Shown: piece after piece, positions 8,364-16,109 of the stretch
Layout: each line of letters starts with the position of its first letter
How positions within the stretch are numbered: the first letter of the stretch is position 1
NCBI GenBank assembly: GCA_041170585.1
Contig: JBEDNN010000059.1
Coordinates: 1-64,000 of the forward strand
Direction of reading: 5' to 3'
From: JBDLSY01 sp041170585
GTDB lineage: Bacteria > Pseudomonadota > Gammaproteobacteria > Burkholderiales > Burkholderiaceae_C
DNA: 64,000 bases
Notes under the pieces: generated by a model
Seen by the model: the letters and a program-made list of their open reading frames with translations, nothing else
Databases searched by the model: none
Told to the model about the DNA's origin: nothing
Made by a program: the position numbers and the translations under genes

Positions 8364-8966
8364 TTAACGGCGCGCCCGCAAGGCATGGGCAAGCGTTGGT
8401 AAATCAATATATTCCAGTTCTATGCCAACAGGTACGCCTTTAGACAAACGCGTCACTGTTTTTCCAAGCGGCTTAATGTGTTTAGCAATAATATAAGCTG
8501 TCGCTTCACCATCAGCAGAAAATCGATTAGCCAAAATGACTTCTTTGACTTGCGGTTCACTGGCTCGAGCCAACAGTGCTCTAAGTGCGATATTCGCTAC
8601 ACCCATACCATCTAGCGGCGATAAACGCCCCATCAACACAAAATATAAGCCTTTATAACCTAAAGACTGTTCAACGGCGTGTTGGTCGGCAATACTATCA
8701 ACGACACATAGTAGCGTTGCATCTCGTTCAAAATCAGCACAGATTGTACAGACAGGATACTCGTCTATTGATTCAGTAAAACTATTGCAACGGCAACAAT
8801 TATGCAGCTGATTTAAGGCATTTAATAAACTACTTGCTAAAACTTGTGCTGCTGGTCGGTCGTGCTGTAACACATGACTAGCCAACCGCATAGCTGTTTT
8901 AGGCCCAATGGTTGGTAAAGCTTGTAACGCTTGAACCAAGGTATCAAAAGCACGTGTCGTTTTCAA
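8364..8966 (-). CDS. recR: Recombination mediator protein RecR
   Basis: RecR works with RecF and RecO to load RecA at gaps. The 200-residue protein shows the helix-hairpin-helix segment LPTIGPKTAMRLASHVL, a zinc-binding set of Cys pairs near residues 57-75 and the Toprim domain beginning LLCVVDS, with GRLSPLDGMG. Its start overlaps the ybaB stop by four bases (ATGA), so the two are translationally coupled. Upstream dnaX, usual in this cluster, is missing here. Confidence 0.97.
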   Translation of the reverse strand: MKTTRAFDTLVQALQALPTIGPKTAMRLASHVLQHDRPAAQVLASSLLNALNQLHNCCRCNSFTESIDEYPVCTICADFERDATLLCVVDSIADQHAVEQSLGYKGLYFVLMGRLSPLDGMGVANIALRALLARASEPQVKEVILANRFSADGEATAYIIAKHIKPLGKTVTRLSKGVPVGIELEYIDLPTLAHALRARR

Positions 8967-9289
8967 AACATTTTTAGACCCGGTGGCATCGGAAAGCCCG
9001 CTGTAATCGCTGACATTTTTTCGTTTGAAGTCGCCTCGGCTTTACGTACGGCATCGTTCATAGCCGCTGCAATTAAGTCTTCTAACATATCTTTATCTTC
9101 TGTCAATAAACTGGTATCAATATGTACGCGGCGTACTTCATTGCGACACGTTAAGGTGATTTTTACTAGGCCTGAACCTGCCTCGCCTACTACCTCTACT
9201 TTGCCCAAATCATCTTGGGCTTTTTTCATATTGTCTTGCATTTGTTGGGCTTGTTTCATTAAGCCACCCATATTAGATTTATTAAACAT
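8963..9289 (-). CDS. ybaB: YbaB/EbfC family nucleoid-associated protein
   Basis: A small DNA-binding protein of the dnaX-ybaB-recR cluster. The 108 residues show the Met/Gln-rich helix after FNKSNMGGLMKQAQQMQ, the central EVVGEAGSGLVKITLTC strand region and the C-terminal AITAGFPMPPGLKMF. It overlaps recR by four bases and is first in this operon. The 198-base spacer upstream has no dnaX and only AT-rich repeats such as TTACTTA. Confidence 0.96.
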   Translation of the reverse strand: MFNKSNMGGLMKQAQQMQDNMKKAQDDLGKVEVVGEAGSGLVKITLTCRNEVRRVHIDTSLLTEDKDMLEDLIAAAMNDAVRKAEATSNEKMSAITAGFPMPPGLKMF

Positions 9290-9487
9290 ATATTCCCTAA
9301 ATTTTCTTAAATTACCAAAAATATTTTAAAGTATAAAAAGTAAAAGCAAACAAAAATTAAAAGCAAATTTAACGTCTATCATTTGCCACCAGACTATTAT
9401 TACTTATTACTTATTACTTATTATTTTAACTTATTATAATCAGGTAATTATTCAAAAATAAAACAAAAATAAAATCTACGTATATCA

Positions 9488-10195
9488 ATGACTTCCTTAG
9501 CATCAACAATTTATACTATCCAACCTTCTGATACACCGCAACAATTATTTTTGTTAGTGCAGCCTTATGCCACCTATCACACCGATATAATAGCAATGGC
9601 TCAAGCACTAAATCATAGCTTTTCAACAGCAACTATTGTTATTATTAATCTGTTTCAAGTTCAAGTCAGCCAATATACTGAAATCAAATACAAATGCTTA
9701 TCGCAAGAGTATCTCACTGAAGCACATATATCCAATTATGTCGCTACAACATTGACTGATTTAATAGACACCGTAAAATATTGGCAAGAAAAAACGGCTA
9801 TTACGCCTATCGCAACCGCTTTATTAGGCTTTTCTTATAGTGGGGCAACCTGTCTTGAAGCAGCCAAGCAATTGCCTTTAATCGCAGGCCGCGTGATTGC
9901 ACATTCAAGCCCATCAGTTACAATAACTATACCAAGCACTGTAGAGAGAATTTACGCTAAAGAAACCACAATACACTTGATTCACGGGAAAAAAGACTTA
10001 ATCGTACCTCACCAACACAGCATCAATACGGCTAATTGGCTTAATGATTTAAATATGGACTTTACTGCTGACATTTTGCCAGATACGTCTCATGCGTTTA
10101 ATGAACAATCTATTAGCATCATTTTGCAGCGTTTGAGTAGTTACATTCCAAAACGCTTATGGAATGAAGCTATGTGGGCTGCTGCAAACACCTAA
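9488..10195 (+). CDS. Alpha/beta-hydrolase (YpfH-like carboxylesterase family)
   Basis: A predicted serine esterase of 235 residues. The nucleophile elbow GFSYSG lies near residue 118, the acid in HGKKDLIVP near 175 and the catalytic His in SHAFN near 202, in the order expected for the alpha/beta-hydrolase fold. No signal peptide, so cytoplasmic. It is 18 bases before dut and on the same strand, so the two may be co-transcribed. The substrate cannot be told from sequence. Confidence 0.85.
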   Translation: MTSLASTIYTIQPSDTPQQLFLLVQPYATYHTDIIAMAQALNHSFSTATIVIINLFQVQVSQYTEIKYKCLSQEYLTEAHISNYVATTLTDLIDTVKYWQEKTAITPIATALLGFSYSGATCLEAAKQLPLIAGRVIAHSSPSVTITIPSTVERIYAKETTIHLIHGKKDLIVPHQHSINTANWLNDLNMDFTADILPDTSHAFNEQSISIILQRLSSYIPKRLWNEAMWAAANT

Positions 10196-10213
10196 AAACA
10201 ACCACACAATATT

Positions 10214-10660
10214 ATGAACGTACAAATAAAAATATTAAATAATAAACTAACACTAGACCAGTTAAATTATGCCACCACGGGCAGTGCGGGTTTAGATTTA
10301 CGGGCTATGTTAGATGTACCTCTTTCTATTCCCGCCGATAAAACAATGCTGATTAGTACGGGTATGAGTATTTATTTACAAGACCCTAATTATGCGGCGA
10401 TGATTTTACCGCGTTCAGGTTTAGGCGTTAAGCACGGCATTGTATTAGGTAATTTAGTTGGTTTAATTGACAGTGATTATCAAGGTGAACTAAAAGTTGC
10501 ATTGTGGAATAGAAGTAAAACTGACTATGTATTACAACCATTTGAACGTATGGCGCAGTTGGTTATTGTGCCTATCGTCAAAGCCCAGTTTGAAATTGTT
10601 AATGAATTTAAAGCCACCCAAAGAGGTATGGGCGGGTTCGGCAGTACGGGCATTATTTAA
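10214..10660 (+). CDS. dut: Deoxyuridine 5'-triphosphate nucleotidohydrolase
   Basis: dUTPase hydrolyses dUTP to dUMP and keeps uracil out of DNA. The 148 residues contain the five trimeric-dUTPase motifs in order: SAGLDLRA, PRSGLG, the motif III GLIDSDYQGELKV, QPFERMAQL, and the C-terminal RGMGGFGSTG arm. It ends one base before the convergent pmbA. In many betaproteobacteria dut lies next to coaBC; that is not so here. Confidence 0.97.
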   Translation: MNVQIKILNNKLTLDQLNYATTGSAGLDLRAMLDVPLSIPADKTMLISTGMSIYLQDPNYAAMILPRSGLGVKHGIVLGNLVGLIDSDYQGELKVALWNRSKTDYVLQPFERMAQLVIVPIVKAQFEIVNEFKATQRGMGGFGSTGII

Positions 10661-10661
10661 C

Positions 10662-12092
10662 TTAGCTACCCGCTATCGCCATTTTTTCTAATAAAATTGA
10701 GCCCGTTGTTTTAGTACCACGGGTGATGGTATCTGCACCTACGGCAACTATATTTAAAAACATCTCACGCAAATTACCTGCAATAGTAATTTCTTCTACT
10801 GCATGAAGGATTAGACCATTTTCTACCCAATAACCTGATGCACCGCGTGAATAATCACCTGTTACATAATTGATACCTTGCCCTAATAATTCTGTGACAA
10901 AAAGCCCAGTACCTAATTTGCGTAACATCGCTGCTAAATCATCACTAATGACTGTGCCTGTGTGCTGAAGTACTAAGTTGTGTGACCCACCCGCGTGCCC
11001 AGTGGATTGCATACCTAATTTACGCGCACTGTATGTGCTTAAAAAATATGTCTGTAATACTCCAGACTCTACAATAGTACGGCTGACTGTGGGTGTACCT
11101 TCATCATCATAATAAGCACTACCAATACCGCCCATAATATGAGGGTTTTCATAAACACTAATAGCAGCATTCATTACACATTTACCTAAAGAATCTTTTA
11201 AAAAACTACTGTCACGGTACAAAGCTCCACCACTAGTTGCTTGCACTAGGCTACCTAATAATCCACATGCTAATGGGGCTTCAAATAAAATAGGGTATAC
11301 ACCTGTTGGTATTTTACGCGCGCCCAAACGGGATAAAGTGCGTTGGGCTGCATAGCGTCCAATGGCAATCGGGTCAGCTAAATGAGTAGCATTACGCTCA
11401 CTGCTATACCAATAATCTCGTTGTAAAGCCCCTTTATAGGAAGCAATCGGTGTAACAGATAAGCTATGCCGCGAATAGGCATAACCACTTTCAAAACCCA
11501 GGTGAGTGCCATATTGAGTTGCTTGATAAAACTGTCCATGACTAACCGAAACACTGGCTCCATCACTATTTTTAATACTTTTATGTGTATCAAAAGCGGC
11601 TTGTTCAGTCTGTGATGCTAGCTGGGTTGCCTGTGCAGTGGTAATATCCCAAGGATGATATAAAGACAAATCAGGTGCAACGCCTTGATATAAACCATTT
11701 AAGTCGGGCAATCCAGAGCAGTCATCAATTGCGGTGTAACGTGCAATGTCGTATGCTGCTTGTACAGTGGTTTGCAATGATTGGCTTGAAAAATCGGCCG
11801 TACTGGCACTACCACTTGAAAAATGGCATGGCGTACCCAAAAAAACAGTGATACCTAAAGATTTGTCGCGGCTATATTCTACTGATTCGGCTTCACCTTT
11901 ACGGACTACAACCGATAAACCTTGTGATTCACTGACTTGTACCGCCGTTTGAGCCGCACCTAATGTTCTGGCGATGGCTAACATTTCATGACTCACATCA
12001 CATAAAGTCTGTTGTGAAAAAAGAAATGGATTAAACACAGTAGATTGTTTAGATTGTTTAGATTGTTTAGATTTATTAGGTAATGGCTTCAT
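10662..12092 (-). CDS. pmbA: Metalloprotease PmbA (TldE)
   Basis: PmbA/TldE forms the heterodimeric TldD/E protease that processes small modified peptides and the CcdA antitoxin; TldE itself lacks the metal-binding HEXXH. At 476 residues it spans the family, with VRKGEAESVEYSRD in the N-terminal half and the C-terminal GGSHNLVL, TELLGQGINYVTGDYSRGASG and GSILLEKMAI. The N-terminus carries KQSKQSKQS, encoded by a 9-bp tandem repeat at 12043-12069. The gene is divergent from darP, an arrangement common in betaproteobacteria. Confidence 0.96.
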   Translation of the reverse strand: MKPLPNKSKQSKQSKQSTVFNPFLFSQQTLCDVSHEMLAIARTLGAAQTAVQVSESQGLSVVVRKGEAESVEYSRDKSLGITVFLGTPCHFSSGSASTADFSSQSLQTTVQAAYDIARYTAIDDCSGLPDLNGLYQGVAPDLSLYHPWDITTAQATQLASQTEQAAFDTHKSIKNSDGASVSVSHGQFYQATQYGTHLGFESGYAYSRHSLSVTPIASYKGALQRDYWYSSERNATHLADPIAIGRYAAQRTLSRLGARKIPTGVYPILFEAPLACGLLGSLVQATSGGALYRDSSFLKDSLGKCVMNAAISVYENPHIMGGIGSAYYDDEGTPTVSRTIVESGVLQTYFLSTYSARKLGMQSTGHAGGSHNLVLQHTGTVISDDLAAMLRKLGTGLFVTELLGQGINYVTGDYSRGASGYWVENGLILHAVEEITIAGNLREMFLNIVAVGADTITRGTKTTGSILLEKMAIAGS

Positions 12093-12235
12093 AATGTAAC
12101 TTAATTAGTTTAATATTCTATGTAGGTGTGTAATAGATGGCAAGTATTAAGTGTAGACCGCGTTATTTACCTTCTCACATCTATTTAGCTCGTTATGATA
12201 CTGTTTTAACACACAATTACTCCTGATTTATTTTT

Positions 12236-12823
12236 ATGGCACATATTTTTATTACTACCGAAGCTGAACTTAATCCTGGTTTTAACCCTGACAAACCCAG
12301 TAAGTCTTTATTAAAGCGTCAAATGGACGATTTACAAACTTTGGGTGGACGCTTAATTAGCCTTTCTAAAGAAAAGTTAATGCAGCTTAGTTTACCCGAA
12401 CGGTTATTTGATGCAGTGATTGATGCTAAACGAATTACTGCTAACGGTGCAACTGCGCGTCAATTACAATTTATTGGCAAACAAATGCGCAACTTAGATG
12501 AATCTCATGTGGCACTTATTAAAGAAAAATTTTTGGCTTGGGACGGACTGTCAAAAAGTGAAACCAACAAGCTACATTTAATTGAATACTGGCGTGATGC
12601 TTTGTTAGAAAAAGACACTGCTTTACAAGACTATTTACAAACGGCACCAACGACTTCACCCGACCAGCTGCAAGCGATGCGTATGGCAATACGTCAAGCA
12701 CGTAAAGATATTAGCACAGGAAAGCCACCCAAAAATGCCCGTGTTTTATTTCAGTTAATTAAAGAAACATTGATTCCGACACAAACTAGTGTTACTACAA
12801 TTAATACGATTTTCCCTGAATAA
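12236..12823 (+). CDS. darP: Ribosome biogenesis factor DarP (YjgA, DUF615)
   Basis: DarP/YjgA associates with late 50S subunits and helps their assembly. The 195 residues match the family in PSKSLLKRQMDDLQTLGG, ITANGATARQLQFIGKQMR and a helical C-terminal half with RQARKDISTGKPPKNARVLF. Its position, divergent from pmbA, supports the call. Start: an ATG ten bases after ACTCCTG, with no strong ribosome binding site. Confidence 0.93.
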   Translation: MAHIFITTEAELNPGFNPDKPSKSLLKRQMDDLQTLGGRLISLSKEKLMQLSLPERLFDAVIDAKRITANGATARQLQFIGKQMRNLDESHVALIKEKFLAWDGLSKSETNKLHLIEYWRDALLEKDTALQDYLQTAPTTSPDQLQAMRMAIRQARKDISTGKPPKNARVLFQLIKETLIPTQTSVTTINTIFPE

Positions 12824-12972
12824 TAAATCATTCGAACAACTTAAAACAACTTAAAATAAGTTAAAACAACTTTTAATAAGTTAAAACAATTTATTAAAAA
12901 CAATATAAATATTAACATAATAATACATATAACATATAAAGCATATAAAGCTTAATATAAAGCTTAAATACC
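12824..12972. repeat. Spacer with imperfect tandem AAGTTAAAACAACTT repeats
   Basis: The spacer between darP and the next gene consists largely of three to four imperfect copies of an AAGTTAAAACAACTT-like unit, itself partly self-complementary, followed by CATATAAAG repeats. No terminator with a clear U-tract is visible. Confidence 0.6.
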
Positions 12973-14268
12973 ATGAGCCAAATAATTAACAACACTAACG
13001 ATACTAATCAGCCGCAACAGACCGACTTTTTACCTGAAGGCTATACGCAACTGAATACATTGGCTATTGAGTTTAAAACGGTGCTGGAACGTATGCCCGC
13101 ACTTAATAAGGAAATGCAATTATTTTTGGTGGTTAATCAGACCATAGATTATGCTGGGTTGGTTCAGCGCTTAGAACCTGCTTTAGAACAAGCCTCTGAA
13201 TTTTTATTAGAGGTGGATTTTTTACCCACACACTTACGCGAACACGATATTGTTAAAAACTGTATTAATACAGCCACTCAACGTATGAGTTTTAGAATGA
13301 TGGGTTCGTTAATGAACCGTTTAAATGACGCTAAACAAGACGCTCAAAACCAACATACACAGCATCAAACGGGCTATATTGATACGCTGTTACCCAACTC
13401 AATTGAAGTGGTTTCGTCTATCGCATCTATGTCTGATTCGTTGTCTGAATCAGTACAATCAACGCCGCATTTTAATACCCTATGGACTGCTGGTCCTACC
13501 GCTGAAGATATTTGTGGTCGCTACGGTGATATTTTGCTAAAAGGTGTTACTCAACGGTTTCGTTGGATGCCAGCAGGTAGTTTTTTGATGGGTTCACCCA
13601 TTAACGAACCCGAGCGTTCAAGTAATGAAGAGCAACATTTGGTTACATTTCAAGAAGGTTTTTGGATAGCGAACACTGCTTGTACACAAGAGTTATGGCA
13701 AGCTGTTATGGGCAAGAATCCAGCAAAATTTAAAAGTAATCCACAAAACCCAGTAGAACAAGTTAGCTGGAATGATGTGCAAATGTTTATGCAGCGGTTA
13801 CACGAGTGGATGCCAACAATGTATTTTCGCTTACCCAGTGAAGCCGAGTGGGAATATGCTTGCCGGGCTGGCACTAATACTGTATTTTCATTTGGCAATA
13901 CAATTACTACGCAACAAGGTAATTATGATGGCCGCTTTGCGTACAACAATGGTGCTAGAGGTATTTTTAGACAAGAAACTGTTCCTGTTAAAACGTTTGC
14001 ACCCAATCCTTGGGGGCTGTACCAAATGCACTGTAATGTATGGGAATGGTGTGAAGACGCTTATGATTTTTACAATAAAACACCGACAGATGGCACTGCG
14101 TGGGTATTAGGCGATGGTGGTTTACGTATTGTACGGGGCGGTTCTTGGAATGATTATCCTAGTTACCTGCGTTGTGCTTTTCGTAACCGTAATGCCCCTG
14201 ATTTTCGTTACCACGATGTAGGCTTTAGAATGGTTTGTTCACCTGCTGTCATTTTAGACGACATTTAA
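12973..14268 (+). CDS. FGE-sulfatase / C-type-lectin-fold protein, possible retroelement-diversified variable protein
   Basis: The C-terminal domain (about residues 190-425) is of formylglycine-generating-enzyme type: FRWMPAGSFLMGSP, FWIANTACTQELWQAVMG, RLPSEAEWEYACRAGT, NVWEWCEDAY and RGGSW...GFRMV. The first 190 residues are mostly helical and unrecognised. No sulfatase lies nearby, so activation of a sulfatase is unlikely. The last segment, from Arg388, follows the pattern of variable proteins of diversity-generating retroelements. The positions that are Asn-rich in such families are coded here by aat, gat, tat, agt, tac, tgt, ttt, aac and cac, all ending in T or C. No reverse transcriptase or template repeat was seen in the window. 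Confidence 0.85.
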   Translation: MSQIINNTNDTNQPQQTDFLPEGYTQLNTLAIEFKTVLERMPALNKEMQLFLVVNQTIDYAGLVQRLEPALEQASEFLLEVDFLPTHLREHDIVKNCINTATQRMSFRMMGSLMNRLNDAKQDAQNQHTQHQTGYIDTLLPNSIEVVSSIASMSDSLSESVQSTPHFNTLWTAGPTAEDICGRYGDILLKGVTQRFRWMPAGSFLMGSPINEPERSSNEEQHLVTFQEGFWIANTACTQELWQAVMGKNPAKFKSNPQNPVEQVSWNDVQMFMQRLHEWMPTMYFRLPSEAEWEYACRAGTNTVFSFGNTITTQQGNYDGRFAYNNGARGIFRQETVPVKTFAPNPWGLYQMHCNVWEWCEDAYDFYNKTPTDGTAWVLGDGGLRIVRGGSWNDYPSYLRCAFRNRNAPDFRYHDVGFRMVCSPAVILDDI

Positions 14269-14303
14269 TATTTAATAACATTTAATATTAATTAAAAATA
14301 ACC

Positions 14304-14419
14304 GGTAATGTTAAATTTTAACTTTTACAGTATTTATGTTGATATGTTATATGCTGTTGATTTTACTAGTTACTTCTTAATTATTAAATTTCTTGCATCA
14401 GTGCTATTTGAACACTACC
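14304..14419 (+). mobile_element. Family A MITE-like element, copy 3
   Basis: A 116-bp copy with the left end GGTAATGTT, a slightly mutated right end AACACTACC, and the exact 8-bp duplication AAATAACC at 14296-14303 and 14420-14427. It occupies almost the whole spacer before the DUF1415 gene and stops 17 bases short of that start codon. Confidence 0.92.
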
Positions 14420-14435
14420 AAATAACCGACACTTT

Positions 14436-15089
14436 ATGACTACATCTAATCCCCCCAAAAATATTTGTACAACAGACAAATTTTCTTTAAAAGAAAATAC
14501 TACAGAAAATACTACAGAAAGTACTATAGAAAATGATAATCATTTTCATACGACTGTTATGACAAAGACGCAACAATGGGTTGAATGTGTAGTCATTGGA
14601 TTAAACTTATGCCCTTTTGCTAGAGCGGTACATATACGCAATAAAATTCGGTATGTAGTTAATCAAACGCCCCATGAAGCAGACGTGCTGCTTGAAATTA
14701 TTAAAGAGCTTGCTTATCTTGCAAGCGTAGACGCTGATACTACAGATACAACTTTAATTATGTTCCCCAATGTGTTTGCTGATTTTTTAGACTTTAATGA
14801 TTTTTTAGGTGAGGCCGAAGATGAGCTATGGGTGCAGGGCTATGAAGGTGAATTTCAATTAGCCAGTTTTCATCCATATTATCAATTTGCTGAAACGGAT
14901 AATAATGACACACAAAATAACACGAACCGTTCACCGTATCCCACTATACATATTTTACGCGAAGCCAGTATAGACAAAGCCATTACTTCTTTTCCTGATT
15001 TATCTAGCATTTATGAAGCTAATATTTTAAGTTTAAAACGCTTAGGACATGAGGGATATAATGATTTATTGCGAAAGACTACTGTATGA
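14436..15089 (+). CDS. DUF1415 family protein
   Basis: A conserved protein of unknown function found in proteobacteria. The core begins near Met42 (TKTQQWVECVVIGLNLCPFAR) and contains TLIMFPNVFADFLDFNDFL, GEFQLASFHPYYQFA and the C-terminal LRRLGHEG-like block. The first 41 residues are an added low-complexity tail with TEN/TES repeats coded by a 12-bp tandem repeat; the true start may be the ATG at 14559. The stop overlaps the start of the ZIP transporter by four bases, so the two form an operon. Confidence 0.9.
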   Translation: MTTSNPPKNICTTDKFSLKENTTENTTESTIENDNHFHTTVMTKTQQWVECVVIGLNLCPFARAVHIRNKIRYVVNQTPHEADVLLEIIKELAYLASVDADTTDTTLIMFPNVFADFLDFNDFLGEAEDELWVQGYEGEFQLASFHPYYQFAETDNNDTQNNTNRSPYPTIHILREASIDKAITSFPDLSSIYEANILSLKRLGHEGYNDLLRKTTV

Positions 15090-15928
15090 ATTTAATGACA
15101 CCTTTGCCTGTTTTGTTGTGGATTATCGCGGGTACTTCATTAATCGGTTTAATAACTATTGGTGTTGCAGCTTTCACAACGTTTAAATTAAAAGCAAAAA
15201 TTCTAGAACGTATGGTAAGTTTCTCTATTGGTTTAATGCTTGCGACCAGTCTGTTACACGCTTTACCTGAAGCCTTAGACAATACTGTGGGCATTAGCAC
15301 TCAAGCCTTGTGTGTTACTTTATTAGGCAGTATTTTAGGTTTTTTTTTACTGCAAAAAATGGCACTTATGCGTCATAACCACCATCACGAACATGATGGT
15401 CACGACCACCATCATGGTCATGATGCCCGTTTAGCAGGTTCAGGTGGTTGGTTAATTTTATTGGGTAGCAGTGTCCATAATTTTACTGACGGAATATTGA
15501 TAGCCGCCGCATTTATTGCTGATATTCGTTTGGGCTTATTGACTGCTTTGGCTATCGCCGCGCATGAAATTCCTCACAAATTAAGTGATTTTGTAATTTT
15601 ATTAAACGCAGGTTTCAGTAAAAAACGTGCATTATTAATGGATTTATTAAGCTCGGTAACTGTTGTATTGGGTGGTGTATTAGGCTGGTGGCTACTAGGT
15701 AGTATGCATATTTATGTACCTTATTTATTAATGGTTGCCGCAGGTAGTTTTATTTATATCGCCATGAGTGATTTAATTCCTTATGTACAACATGAAAGCC
15801 GTGTACGTGATGTATTACCACAAATTATTTTAATTGCCTTAGGGATTCTTTTAGTATGGGGTTTAAATACTTTAAACCATTCAAACGAATTACGCCATAG
15901 CACTGACCATTTACACTCTATTCATTAA
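15086..15928 (+). CDS. ZIP family divalent metal transporter
   Basis: A predicted inner-membrane importer of zinc or a related metal. About eight hydrophobic segments are visible in 280 residues. A His-rich cytoplasmic loop (roughly residues 93-112, pattern HNHHHEHDGHDHHHGHD) separates the early helices from the metal-path helices. These carry SVHNFTDG and HEIPHKLSDF, the signature positions of the family. Translationally coupled to the DUF1415 gene. A family B element starts 8 bases after the stop. Metal specificity is not evident. Confidence 0.92.
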   Translation: MNLMTPLPVLLWIIAGTSLIGLITIGVAAFTTFKLKAKILERMVSFSIGLMLATSLLHALPEALDNTVGISTQALCVTLLGSILGFFLLQKMALMRHNHHHEHDGHDHHHGHDARLAGSGGWLILLGSSVHNFTDGILIAAAFIADIRLGLLTALAIAAHEIPHKLSDFVILLNAGFSKKRALLMDLLSSVTVVLGGVLGWWLLGSMHIYVPYLLMVAAGSFIYIAMSDLIPYVQHESRVRDVLPQIILIALGILLVWGLNTLNHSNELRHSTDHLHSIH

Positions 15929-15935
15929 TTTATTT

Positions 15936-16043
15936 GGTATTGCTACTTAAAAATAGTTATTGTGTTTTTTATCTTACGCAAGCTTTATTTTGCTAAGAAA
16001 ATTTTAGAAATATATACTTTAACCATATTAAAGTAGCAATGCC
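15936..16043 (-). mobile_element. Family B MITE-like element (subtype 2), reverse orientation
   Basis: A 108-bp copy with exact 8-bp duplications, ATTTATTT at 15928-15935 and 16044-16051. The left duplication begins on the last base of the zip stop codon, so the insertion landed immediately downstream of the reading frame. Confidence 0.93.
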
Positions 16044-16109
16044 ATTTATTTTATTAATTTATTTTATTAATTTATTTTATTAATTTATTTCATTAACTTA
16101 TTGTAAATA

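Noticed and set aside
12973..16043. Complete diversity-generating retroelement around the FGE-type gene
   Set aside because: No reverse transcriptase frame, accessory gene or A-rich template repeat was found on either side; only the variable-protein candidate itself is supported.
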